Position numbers and translations under genes: made by a program
Shown: positions 30,599 through 39,014 of the stretch, one piece after another
Numbering within the stretch: position 1 is the stretch's first letter
Layout: every line of letters starts with the position of its first letter
DNA from: Marinobacterium rhizophilum DSM 18822
GTDB taxonomy: Bacteria > Pseudomonadota > Gammaproteobacteria > Pseudomonadales > Balneatricaceae
Assembly (NCBI RefSeq): GCF_000378045.1
Contig: NZ_KB899111.1
Span: 21,204 to 85,203 of the forward strand
DNA length: 64,000 nt
Reading direction: 5' to 3'
Notes under the pieces: generated by a model
Databases searched by the model: none
What the model was told of the DNA's origin: nothing
What the model saw: the letters and a program-made list of their open reading frames with translations, nothing else

Positions 30599-33367
30599 AT
30601 GCTGACATCACTATTGAAGAAGGTTTTCGGGAGCAAGAACGACCGGGAACTCAAGCGCATGGGCAAGATCGTCGAACAAATCAACGCGCTTGAGCCCGAA
30701 ATAGAAAAGCTCAGTGACGAGGCGCTGCGCGGACAAACCGCTGCTTTTCGGCAGCGCCTTGAGCAGGGCGAAACGCTCGATTCGCTGCTGCCGGAAGCCT
30801 TTGCCGTGGTACGCGAAGTCTCCAAGCGTACTTTGGGGCTGCGCCACTTCGATGTGCAGATGGTCGGTGGTATCGCCCTGCATGAAGGCAAAGTCGCCGA
30901 AATGCGCACCGGTGAAGGTAAAACCCTGGTGGCAACGCTGGCGGTTTACCTCAATGCGCTCGATGGCGAGGGCGTGCACGTGGTTACCGTCAATGACTAC
31001 CTGGCACGGCGCGATGCGGACTGGATGCGCCCGCTCTATGAAGGACTGGGTCTGAGTGTCGGTGTGGTGCTGTCGGGTCAGGATCAGCAGGTCAAGCGTG
31101 CGGCCTACGCGAGCGACATCACCTACGGCACCAACAATGAATTCGGCTTTGACTACCTGCGCGACAATATGGCCTTCAGCCTGGCCGACAAGGTACAGCG
31201 CGCGTTCAATTTCGCCGTGGTCGATGAGGTTGACTCCATCCTGATCGACGAGGCCCGTACTCCGCTGATTATCTCTGGTCCCGCCGAAGACAGCTCAGCG
31301 ATGTACCGCAAGATCAATACCCTGATACCCGAGCTCAAGCGCTTTGAAGGCGAGATCGATCCCAAGGACGATACGCAGGTTATCAACGAGCACTTCGTGG
31401 TCGACGAGAAAAACCGCAGCGTTGAGTTGACCGAAGCCGGCCATCAGCGGGTTGAGGAAATATTGGTCAGCAACGGTCTGCTGGGTGAGGGTGAAAGCCT
31501 CTATGCGCCGAGCAACCTGAGCCTGCTGCACCATGTGCTGGCGGCGCTGCGGGCGCACAACCTGTTTCAGCGCGATATTGATTACATCGTGCAGGACAAT
31601 CAGGTCGTGATCGTCGACGAGCACACCGGGCGCATCATGCCGGGGCGGCGCTGGTCCGAAGGGTTGCACCAGGCGGTTGAAGCGAAGGAGGGTGTTCAGG
31701 TTCAGCTTGAAAGCCAGACCCTGGCCTCCACGACTTTCCAGAATTACTTCCGCCTGTACAGCAAGTTGTCCGGCATGACCGGCACCGCCGATACAGAGGC
31801 TTTCGAGCTGCGCCAGATTTACGGCCTCGATGTGGTCGTTATTCCGACCAACCGAGCAGTCTCCCGGGTGGACCAGAACGATATCGTCTTCCTGACCATG
31901 GAAGAGAAGTACGAAGCCATTATCGACGAGATCAAGTCGTGCCAGGAAAAAGGCCAGCCGGTGCTGGTGGGTACGGCTTCGATCGAGTCCTCGGAGCTGA
32001 TCTCGACCCTGCTCAACAAGCAGCACCTCAAGCACAGCGTGCTCAATGCCAAGAACCATGTCATGGAAGCCGGCATCATTGCCGATGCCGGGCGCCCGGG
32101 CGCCGTGACGATCGCCACCAACATGGCGGGGCGTGGTACCGATATCATGCTCGGTGGCAAGCTGGAGGCGGAACTCGCTGCGCTGGACAACCCGACCGAC
32201 GAGCAAGTGGCGGCGGCGAAGGCAGCCTGGCAGGCGCGTCACGACCAGGTGGTAGCGGCGGGCGGCCTGCACATTCTGGGCACCGAACGCCACGAGTCGC
32301 GTCGTATCGACAACCAGCTGCGTGGTCGCGCCGGTCGCCAGGGTGATCCGGGGTCGTCGCGCTTCTTCCTGTCGCTGGAAGATGACCTGATGCGTATTTT
32401 TGCTTCCGAGCGGGTACGCCAGTTCATGCAGGCGCTGGGCATGGAGCGGGGAGAGGCTATCGAGCACAAAATGGTCAGCAATGCCATTGAGAAGGCACAG
32501 CGCAAGGTGGAAGGCCGCAACTTCGATATCCGCAAATCGCTGCTCGAATACGATGATGTGGCAAACGACCAGCGCAGCGTAATCTACCGTCAGCGCAATG
32601 AACTGATGGCCAGTGACGATATCTCCGATATCGTGGCAGAAGTGCGCGCTGAAGTGGTTGATAACGCCATCAGCGAATACATCGCGCCGCAAAGCCTTGC
32701 CGAACAGTGGGATATCGAGGGGCTGGAGAAGGCCCTGCAAGCCGAATTTGCCATAGAGCTGCCGTTGCAGCAGTGGCTGGACGAAGACGACAGCCTGCAT
32801 GAAGAGGGCCTGCGCGAGAAAATCACCTCTGCCATCAGCGAAAGCTATGCGCAGAAGGAGGCGCTGGTGGGGGCAGAGGGTATGCGCACCTTTGAGAAGC
32901 AGGTCATGCTGCAGGTACTCGACACTCTGTGGAAGGAGCACCTGCAAACCATGGATCAGCTGCGCCAGGGTATTCATCTGCGCGGTTATGCGCAGAAAAA
33001 CCCGAAGCAGGAGTACAAGCGCGAAGCCTTCCAGCTGTTCCAGGAGCTGCTTGAGAATATCAAGCGCGACCTGATCAAGGTGCTGAGCCATGTACAGGTG
33101 CGCCAGCCTGAAGAGGTCGAGGTTGTCGAGCAGAAGCGCCGCGAGCAGGCAGAGCGTCAGCAGATGAACTATCAGCATGATGCGAGCAGCGCCATGCATG
33201 AGGAGGCGGAATCTCAGGCGGCGGCGCAAGACACCCGCGCCGTGGCACAGGGTGATGATGCCCAGGTTGAGACCTTTGTGCGTGAAGCGCCCAAGGTCGG
33301 ACGCAATGATCCCTGCCCCTGCGGTTCGGGCAAAAAGTACAAGCAGTGTCACGGTCAATTAAGCTAA
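30599..33367 (+). CDS. secA: Preprotein translocase ATPase SecA
   Basis: SecA drives preproteins through SecYEG. From ATG 30599 the product has 922 residues. Features are the Walker A MRTGEGKT at 102-109, the DEAD-type [15 protein letters not shown] near 205-219, [14 protein letters not shown] in the second motor domain and [20 protein letters not shown]. The C-terminal zinc finger [14 protein letters not shown] is the SecB/ribosome-binding tail. The frame is open 84 codons upstream, but that part has no similarity and crosses the lpxC terminator region. No secM-like gene is present before it. A possible leader hairpin lies at 30503-30533. Confidence 0.97.
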   Translation: MLTSLLKKVFGSKNDRELKRMGKIVEQINALEPEIEKLSDEALRGQTAAFRQRLEQGETLDSLLPEAFAVVREVSKRTLGLRHFDVQMVGGIALHEGKVAEMRTGEGKTLVATLAVYLNALDGEGVHVVTVNDYLARRDADWMRPLYEGLGLSVGVVLSGQDQQVKRAAYASDITYGTNNEFGFDYLRDNMAFSLADKVQRAFNFAVVDEVDSILIDEARTPLIISGPAEDSSAMYRKINTLIPELKRFEGEIDPKDDTQVINEHFVVDEKNRSVELTEAGHQRVEEILVSNGLLGEGESLYAPSNLSLLHHVLAALRAHNLFQRDIDYIVQDNQVVIVDEHTGRIMPGRRWSEGLHQAVEAKEGVQVQLESQTLASTTFQNYFRLYSKLSGMTGTADTEAFELRQIYGLDVVVIPTNRAVSRVDQNDIVFLTMEEKYEAIIDEIKSCQEKGQPVLVGTASIESSELISTLLNKQHLKHSVLNAKNHVMEAGIIADAGRPGAVTIATNMAGRGTDIMLGGKLEAELAALDNPTDEQVAAAKAAWQARHDQVVAAGGLHILGTERHESRRIDNQLRGRAGRQGDPGSSRFFLSLEDDLMRIFASERVRQFMQALGMERGEAIEHKMVSNAIEKAQRKVEGRNFDIRKSLLEYDDVANDQRSVIYRQRNELMASDDISDIVAEVRAEVVDNAISEYIAPQSLAEQWDIEGLEKALQAEFAIELPLQQWLDEDDSLHEEGLREKITSAISESYAQKEALVGAEGMRTFEKQVMLQVLDTLWKEHLQTMDQLRQGIHLRGYAQKNPKQEYKREAFQLFQELLENIKRDLIKVLSHVQVRQPEEVEVVEQKRREQAERQQMNYQHDASSAMHEEAESQAAAQDTRAVAQGDDAQVETFVREAPKVGRNDPCPCGSGKKYKQCHGQLS

Positions 33368-33368
33368 G

Positions 33369-33428
33369 GCCGCTGGCAGCAGGCGGTACCCGGCTGAGGT
33401 TTCAGCCCCGTGGTACTGCCCGGGCGGC
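33369..33428 (+). other. Extended stem-loop in the secA-argJ gap
   Basis: GCCGC (33369-33373) can pair with GCGGC (33424-33428), GCGGTACC (33383-33390) with GGTACTGC (33412-33419), and GGCTGA (33392-33397) with TCAGCC (33402-33407). Together they form a long, interrupted hairpin directly after the secA stop. There is no T tract. Its role is unknown. Confidence 0.5.
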
Positions 33429-33450
33429 ATCTATTGAGGATTAAAAGGTT

Positions 33451-34665
33451 ATGGCTGTAGGTCCCGGAACCTTACCCGTACTGCACCCGATCAGGGGCAT
33501 GCGTATTGGCACCGCTTCGGCGGGCATCAAAAAACCAGGTCGCAGGGATCTGGTCGTGATGGAGCTGTGCGAGGGCGCCACCGTTGCCGGCGTCTTTACC
33601 CTCAATGCATTTTGTGCCGCACCGGTGCAGATTGCCAAACGCCATCTGGCCTGTGCGCCGCGTTACCTGCTGACCAATACCGGTAATGCCAACGCCGGTA
33701 CCGGCGCCGAGGGCATGCAGGATGCGACCCAGTGCTGCGCGGCACTGGCGCAGCTGGTGTCCGAGCCGATTGAGCGGGTACTGCCGTTTTCAACCGGTGT
33801 CATCGGTGAAAAGCTGCCGGTCGACAAGATCGTAGAAACCTTGCCGGCGGCACTGGACGCTCTGGATGAAAACGGCTGGGAAGACGCGGCCAGCGGTATT
33901 ATGACCACTGATACGCGGCCCAAGGCGGCCTCGTGCCAGTTCGAATACCAGGGCAAAACCGTGAGCCTGACCGGTATTTCCAAGGGTGCCGGCATGATCA
34001 TGCCAAATATGGCTACCATGCTGGCCTATATAGGCACGGATGCTGGCGTAGCCGCACCCCTGCTGCAGCGGATTCTTGCAGCCGCAGCCGACAAGTCGTT
34101 TAACCGCATTACCATTGATGGCGATACCTCGACCAACGACAGCTGCATGCTGATCGCGACGGGGCAGAGCGGTGTCGTTGTCAATGAGGATGATGCAGAG
34201 TTGCTGGCGCAGTTCACCTCGGCGGTGGAGTCGGTATTGCTGGAGTTGTCCCATGCCATCGTGCGCGATGGTGAGGGGGCGACCAAGTTTGTCACTGTGC
34301 AGGTAGAGGGTGCGCGCACCAGCGCCGAAGCATTGCAGACCGCCTATACCATCGCGCATTCGCCGCTGGTGAAAACGGCACTCTTTGCCAGTGATCCAAA
34401 CTGGGGCCGTATTCTGGCAGCCGTTGGCCGCGCGGGTATCCAGGACCTCGATCTTGATGCGCTGCGCCTTTACCTGGGCGATGTGTGCATTGTCGAGAAT
34501 GGCGGTCGCTCCCCAGGCTACACCGAAGCTGCCGGGCAGCGCGTCATGCAGCAGGAGGATATCCTGATCCGCGTGGTGCTGGACCGGGGGGATGCATGTG
34601 AAACCGTCTGGACGACGGACTTCTCTGAAGAGTATGTACGTATCAATGCGGATTACCGCAGCTAA
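33451..34665 (+). CDS. argJ: Bifunctional glutamate N-acetyltransferase / ornithine acetyltransferase
   Basis: ArgJ transfers the acetyl group from N-acetylornithine to glutamate, recycling it in arginine synthesis; some versions also use acetyl-CoA. The precursor of 404 residues is cleaved autocatalytically into two chains. The cleavage site is seen as NMA-T189-ML, with T189 as the nucleophile, in KGAGMIMPNMATMLAYIG. The N-terminal RIGTASAGIKKPGRRDL and LTNTGNANAGTG are conserved. It follows secA by 83 bp, as in Pseudomonas. Confidence 0.96.
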   Translation: MAVGPGTLPVLHPIRGMRIGTASAGIKKPGRRDLVVMELCEGATVAGVFTLNAFCAAPVQIAKRHLACAPRYLLTNTGNANAGTGAEGMQDATQCCAALAQLVSEPIERVLPFSTGVIGEKLPVDKIVETLPAALDALDENGWEDAASGIMTTDTRPKAASCQFEYQGKTVSLTGISKGAGMIMPNMATMLAYIGTDAGVAAPLLQRILAAAADKSFNRITIDGDTSTNDSCMLIATGQSGVVVNEDDAELLAQFTSAVESVLLELSHAIVRDGEGATKFVTVQVEGARTSAEALQTAYTIAHSPLVKTALFASDPNWGRILAAVGRAGIQDLDLDALRLYLGDVCIVENGGRSPGYTEAAGQRVMQQEDILIRVVLDRGDACETVWTTDFSEEYVRINADYRS

Positions 34666-34736
34666 CTCCTGACCATCGTGTGCCGGGTTGCCCGTCCTGG
34701 GGCGCCTGGCACGCGTGTATCTCGAAGACTTCCTGC

Positions 34737-35687
34737 ATGAGCAATACAAAACATCGACTGATTCACGTTGCCGCTGCCGTTATCCTGGACCGGGACAAGC
34801 GCGTTCTGCTGGCCCGCAGGCCCGATGACAAGCACCAGGGCGGGCTCTGGGAGTTCCCCGGGGGCAAGGTCGAGGCCGGTGAGGCGGTGCCTGATGCGCT
34901 GGATCGCGAACTGCATGAAGAGCTGGGTATTCGTGTACGTGGCGCGCGCCCGCTGATTCAAATACCGCACCACTATGCCGACAAGTCGGTACTGCTGGAC
35001 GTGTTTGTCGTGGATCAGTTTGACGGTGAGGCCCACGGGCGCGAAGGTCAGCCGGTGCGCTGGGTGAGTCTGGATGAGCTGTCCGGTTACCGTTTTCCGG
35101 CCGCCAACCAGCCTATTCTGGCGGCCGCGAGACTGCCCGCCCGCATGTTGATTACCGGCGAAGCGGCGGATATGGCACAGTACCTTGCGTGCACGCAGCG
35201 TGCGCTGGCGCTCGGGCTGCGCTGGGTAATGCTGCGGGCGCCGGCACTATCGGAATCCGACTTTTGCGACCTGTACCGGCAGCTGTTGCCCCTGTGTGAT
35301 GCTGCCGGCGCCACGCTTGCCGTGAATTGCGAGCTGGCGCTGGCGAACAGTCTCGGGGCTCGTGCATTGCACCTCAATCGTCATCGATTGGCGCGTCTGG
35401 ATGCACGAGACGCCTTTCAGGGGGAGTGGCTCAGCGCATCCTGTCATGACGACTCCGAACTGGCACGTGCGGCTGCGCTGGGGCTGGATTTCGTGACGCT
35501 GTCTCCGCTTGCGCCGACGCGCTCACACCCCCAAGCCACGTCACTTGGCTGGCCGGGGTTTGCGCGTCTGTGCAGCGATGCGACGCTACCAGTGTATGCG
35601 CTGGGCGGATTGGGCGAAAGTGATCTGGGCGATGCCTGGGTCCATGGGGCCCAGGGCGTGGCGGCCATCAGCGCCTGGTGGGGCTGA
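34737..35687 (+). CDS. Nudix hydrolase fused to a thiamine phosphate synthase-like domain
   Basis: The 316-residue product joins two domains. The N-terminal half is MutT-like, with the Nudix box GGKVEAGEA at 42-50 followed by RELHEELGI at 57-65; MutT removes 8-oxo-dGTP from the nucleotide pool. The C-terminal half (from about 150) is a TIM-barrel of the ThiE/TenI type, with HDDSELARAAALGLDFVTLS and VYALGGLGESDLGDAWVHGA. The same fusion is known in Pseudomonas relatives. Whether the second domain is active is unknown, since the N-terminal sheet of ThiE seems short. ATG 34737 is chosen; the open frame upstream lacks homology. Confidence 0.92.
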   Translation: MSNTKHRLIHVAAAVILDRDKRVLLARRPDDKHQGGLWEFPGGKVEAGEAVPDALDRELHEELGIRVRGARPLIQIPHHYADKSVLLDVFVVDQFDGEAHGREGQPVRWVSLDELSGYRFPAANQPILAAARLPARMLITGEAADMAQYLACTQRALALGLRWVMLRAPALSESDFCDLYRQLLPLCDAAGATLAVNCELALANSLGARALHLNRHRLARLDARDAFQGEWLSASCHDDSELARAAALGLDFVTLSPLAPTRSHPQATSLGWPGFARLCSDATLPVYALGGLGESDLGDAWVHGAQGVAAISAWWG

Positions 35688-35721
35688 GCCGGTCGGACAG
35701 CTTCTTACCTGATACCGCTTT

Positions 35722-35964
35722 TCAGTGCCGCGTAGGCGTATGCGGGCGTTCGTCGTCATCCATGCCTGTACTGTAATCATCCTCCGATGGCGCCGTAGGG
35801 ATGCGGTACTCTTCATTTGCCCAGGTGCCCAGATCAATCAGCTTGCAGCGTTCGCTGCAGAAGGGGCGGTAGCTGTTGGCGGGGCTCCATTCGCTGGGCT
35901 TGCCGCACTGCGGGCACTTGATGGTCTTTGTCTTGCTGCTGGTCTTGGTCTGGCTGGTAGTCAT
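35722..35964 (-). CDS. yacG: DNA gyrase inhibitor YacG
   Basis: YacG is a small zinc protein that binds GyrB and protects against gyrase poisons. The 80 residues contain four Cys ligands: C17-P-Q-C20 and C36-SER-C40, followed by [15 protein letters not shown], which is the family signature. The N-terminus is Thr/Lys-rich. Its ATG overlaps the coaE stop, so the two are co-translated, as in E. coli and Pseudomonas. Confidence 0.95.
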   Translation of the reverse strand: MTTSQTKTSSKTKTIKCPQCGKPSEWSPANSYRPFCSERCKLIDLGTWANEEYRIPTAPSEDDYSTGMDDDERPHTPTRH

Positions 35965-36569
35965 GAATCTCTCAGGTCTTGCGCCAGCTGCAGTAAGGTC
36001 TGATGTAACTGCAGGGTGGCGGTGCGCAGGGATTGAAGGTTGCCTGAATTGTCGATGATGCTGTCGGCTCTGGCAAGTCTGGATTGGCGGTCGATTTGCG
36101 CCGCCATGATGCGCTTTACCTGATCCGGGCTGTTCTGATCACGCTCGACGGTACGTTGCAGCTGGGTCTCCTCAGGTACGTCCACCACGATGACGTGATT
36201 CACCAGGCTGTGCTGATCGGTCTCAAGTAACAGCGGTGATACCAGCAGGCTGTAGGGCGACGTTGCGGCGTGCAGCGATGCCTGGATACGCTCCCGGATC
36301 AGCGGGTGCAGCAGCGCTTCCAGCCACAGGCGGGCCTTCGGGTCAGCGAACACGATTTGGCGCAGCTGGGTCCGGTCCAGCGTGCCATCGGGCAGCAGTA
36401 TGTCCGTGCCAAAATGCTGAGCGATCTGCGCCAGCGCAGGTTCTCCCGGCAAGACAACGTCCCGCGCAACCTGATCGGCATCAACCGCAACGATGCCTTG
36501 CTCCTGCAGCAGATTGGCGACAGCGCTTTTGCCACTGCCGATGCCGCCGGTCAAACCCGCAACAAACAT
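35961..36569 (-). CDS. coaE: Dephospho-CoA kinase
   Basis: CoaE phosphorylates the 3'-hydroxyl of dephospho-CoA, the last step of coenzyme A synthesis. The 202 residues carry the P-loop GGIGSGKS at 8-15, [14 protein letters not shown] near 28-41 and [18 protein letters not shown] in the lid region. It is in the usual pilD-coaE-yacG order, although the pilD-coaE gap holds an inverted-repeat element. Confidence 0.96.
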   Translation of the reverse strand: MFVAGLTGGIGSGKSAVANLLQEQGIVAVDADQVARDVVLPGEPALAQIAQHFGTDILLPDGTLDRTQLRQIVFADPKARLWLEALLHPLIRERIQASLHAATSPYSLLVSPLLLETDQHSLVNHVIVVDVPEETQLQRTVERDQNSPDQVKRIMAAQIDRQSRLARADSIIDNSGNLQSLRTATLQLHQTLLQLAQDLRDS

Positions 36570-36609
36570 GCTTAATATCTCCTGCTGCTTTCAGCGAGAC
36601 CGATGAACG

Positions 36610-36770
36610 AGTGTACTGTTGCAGCCTATATGAACCTTATAATGGCCTCTTTTTTCCGTCATCCTGGGTTGTTCGTTGTCGCCATAGCCCTACTATGACT
36701 CCGCCTCACGCCTTGACTGGCGAAAAAATGAGCGCGTTCTAAAACATCACCAAGAGTGCAACAGTACACT
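36610..36770. mobile_element. MITE-like element with 14-bp terminal inverted repeats
   Basis: AGTGTACTGTTGCA at 36610-36623 is the exact reverse complement of 36757-36770. The 161-bp segment between coaE and pilD has no ORF of substance and includes a short internal palindrome around CATAGCCCTACTATG. The right repeat supplies the first two bases of the pilD stop codon. No clear target duplication is visible. It could also be a structured RNA or a repeat family; copies elsewhere in the genome would decide. Confidence 0.6.
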
Positions 36771-37635
36771 AGATGCTGAACAGCTGCAGATAGGCTTCGG
36801 TAATCGGACGGCCCCAGATAATGGCGACCCAGCCTGCGATAGCAAGGTAGGGTCCAAAGGGCAGGGGATTGGCGACCTGGTGCTTGCGCAGCAGTATGAG
36901 CGCCATTGCGAGCAGAATGCCCACAACCGAGGATAGCAGGATGATCAGTGGCAGCTGTTCAACGCCGCACCAGGCGCCGAGCGCCGCCAGCAGCTTGAAG
37001 TCGCCATAGCCCATGCCTTCCTTGCCGGTCATGAGCTTGAACAGCCAGTAGATGGACCAGAGCGCCAGGTAGCCGACCACAGCACCCCAGAGGGCGGATT
37101 CCAGGGTCGTAAAGAGCGTGAAGCTGTTTATGATGAGCCCAAGCCAGATGAGCGGCAGTGTTATGCGATCCGGCAGCAGTTGGTGATCAACGTCAATGAA
37201 CGTCAGTACAATCAGGGCCCAGCTTAATGCGACCAGGCTGAAGCCCGTGGAGTTGAAGCCGAAATGCCAGATGACATAGCTGCTGACCAGGGCGGTGAGC
37301 AGCTCGACCATCGGGTAACGTATCGATATCGGTGCTGAACAGGCCGAGCATTTGCCCCCTAATGCCAGGTAGCTTATCAGCGGAATGTTCTCGTACCAGC
37401 GGATACGATGCTGGCAATGGGGGCAGCGCGATGCCGGTACGGCCAGGTTGAAAGCCTCGCTGGCCGGCTCCTCGCTATGTGAGCCTGTATCTGTCGCCAT
37501 GGCTTGCCACTCCCGCTCCATCATCAGGGGCAGGCGGTGAATAACCACATTCAGGAAGCTGCCTACGAGCAGCGCCACCACAAAGGTAAAAACGATCGCA
37601 ATCAGCGGGGCGTCTGCCATAAATTCGAAATACAT
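36769..37635 (-). CDS. pilD: Prepilin peptidase / N-methyltransferase PilD
   Basis: PilD cleaves type IV prepilins after Gly and methylates the new N-terminus; it also serves type II secretion pseudopilins. The 288-residue membrane protein has the four-Cys zinc site (C71-PH-C74 and C96-SA-C99) in the N-terminal methyltransferase region. The aspartyl protease residues lie in TFIDVDHQLLPD (D148/D150) and in GYGDFK (D212). About eight membrane helices follow. It is downstream of pilB and pilC on the same strand. Confidence 0.96.
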   Translation of the reverse strand: MYFEFMADAPLIAIVFTFVVALLVGSFLNVVIHRLPLMMEREWQAMATDTGSHSEEPASEAFNLAVPASRCPHCQHRIRWYENIPLISYLALGGKCSACSAPISIRYPMVELLTALVSSYVIWHFGFNSTGFSLVALSWALIVLTFIDVDHQLLPDRITLPLIWLGLIINSFTLFTTLESALWGAVVGYLALWSIYWLFKLMTGKEGMGYGDFKLLAALGAWCGVEQLPLIILLSSVVGILLAMALILLRKHQVANPLPFGPYLAIAGWVAIIWGRPITEAYLQLFSI

Positions 37636-37692
37636 GTATTGATTCAGTCTGGGGTCGAGATTGTTGGATGGTGACGGCAGGCTGCGGTTCGT

Positions 37693-37764
37693 TGTGGGAG
37701 CCCGGTCTTCGGGCGAGCCCGAAGGTGTCGAAAGCTTTATTCGCCCATAGAGAGCGCTCCCACA
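37693..37764. repeat. REP/REPIN-like inverted pair between pilD and pilC
   Basis: TGTGGGAGC at 37693-37701 is repeated in inverse orientation as GCTCCCACA at 37756-37764. The left arm contains an internal hairpin (GCCCG-GTCTT-CGGGC). Pseudomonas-type REP sequences begin TGTGGGAGC and are often found as facing pairs (REPINs) mobilised by RAYT transposases. No RAYT gene is in the window. Confidence 0.75.
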
Positions 37765-37769
37765 GTCTC

Positions 37770-38990
37770 CTACAAAACGTTACCCAGCTGGAAGATGGGC
37801 AGATACATGGCGATAACCAGACCGCCCACCAGAACGCCGAGTACCGCCATGATCAAGGGTTCCATCAGGCTGGACAGGGAATCCACTGCATTATCCACCT
37901 CTTGCTCGTAAAAGGCCGCGACCTTGTCGAGCATCATTTCCAGCGAGCCGGCTTCCTCACCGATACCGATCATCTGTATGGTCATGTTGGGGAAGATGCC
38001 GGTCATCTGGACTGCATTCACAAGCGATTGTCCAGTCGATACGCCGTTACGGATCTGAATAACCGCGTTGCGATAGACCACGTTGCCAACGGCGCCTGCA
38101 GCGGAATCCAGAGCCTCGACCAACGGCACGCCAGCGGCAAAGGTCGTGGCCAGTGTGCGTGCGAAGCGGGCGATGGCCGCCTTGTGCAGTATCGTACCCA
38201 GTACCGGGATTTTAAGCACCGCGCGGTCGACGAAATCACGAAATTTCTCCGACTTGCGATGGGTGCTCTGAAACAGGTAGCCGAATAGCGCGATGCCAAG
38301 CAGTACTACAAACCACCATTTTTGTGCAGATTCCGACAGGTTGACCACGAAGCGAGTAAATGCCGGCAGATCTGCGCCAAAACTACTGAACACGTCGTCA
38401 AAAACGGGTACGACCTTAACCAGCAGTATAGCGGTGACAATAATACCGACGATGATTACCGCCGCCGGGTAGGTCATTGCCTTGCGGATTTTTGCTTTCA
38501 GGGCCTCGACCTTTTCCTTGTAGGTGGCTATGCGGTCGAGCATGGCATCGAGTGCACCCGACTGTTCTCCGGCCTTGACCAGGTTGCAGTACAGGTCATC
38601 AAAGAAAATGGGGAACTTGGACAGTGCCGTGGAAAAGTCAGATCCACCGCTGACATCGTTGCGAATGTCGTAGAGCATTTTTTTGAGTTTGTCTTTCTCC
38701 GAGCCCCCGGCAACGATCTCTAGCGCTTGGATCAGAGGAACACCAGATTTCAGCATCGTCGCCATCTGGCGCGTGAAAAAGGCGATATCAAGTGGCTTGA
38801 TCGCCTTGGAGCGGTTGCTGAAAATGGAGATGCTTTCCTTGGCGACTTTCTTGGGTGTAATGCCCTGGCGCCGAAGCTGGGCCTTGGCCGTGGCAACATT
38901 GGCCGCATCGAGCTTGCCTTTGGTGACGTTGCCGCTTTTGTCACGCCCCTGCCAGACAAAGGTCTGCAGTTTGATTTCTTTCGTGGCCAT
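37770..38990 (-). CDS. pilC: Type IV pilus inner membrane platform protein PilC
   Basis: PilC is the polytopic platform on which the pilus motor works. The 406 residues belong to the GspF/PilC family, with two repeated cytoplasmic helical domains and three membrane helices. Signatures are FTRQMATMLKSGVPLIQALE in the first repeat, then FARTLATTFAAGVPLVEALD in the second, and PLIMAVLGVLVGGLVIAMYLPIF at the end (the last 40 residues). It sits between pilB and pilD, and the REPIN follows its stop codon by a few bases. Confidence 0.96.
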   Translation of the reverse strand: MATKEIKLQTFVWQGRDKSGNVTKGKLDAANVATAKAQLRRQGITPKKVAKESISIFSNRSKAIKPLDIAFFTRQMATMLKSGVPLIQALEIVAGGSEKDKLKKMLYDIRNDVSGGSDFSTALSKFPIFFDDLYCNLVKAGEQSGALDAMLDRIATYKEKVEALKAKIRKAMTYPAAVIIVGIIVTAILLVKVVPVFDDVFSSFGADLPAFTRFVVNLSESAQKWWFVVLLGIALFGYLFQSTHRKSEKFRDFVDRAVLKIPVLGTILHKAAIARFARTLATTFAAGVPLVEALDSAAGAVGNVVYRNAVIQIRNGVSTGQSLVNAVQMTGIFPNMTIQMIGIGEEAGSLEMMLDKVAAFYEQEVDNAVDSLSSLMEPLIMAVLGVLVGGLVIAMYLPIFQLGNVL

Positions 38991-39014
38991 AGTAATCCCT
39001 GTAATGACTTACGC

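Noticed and set aside
31295..33358. 687-codon open frame antisense to secA
   Set aside because: It is a shadow of the highly biased secA codons, has no recognisable domain, and no ribosome site.
36236..36742. 168-codon frame across coaE and the coaE-pilD gap
   Set aside because: It is antisense to coaE and crosses the inverted-repeat element; no homology or ribosome site is visible.
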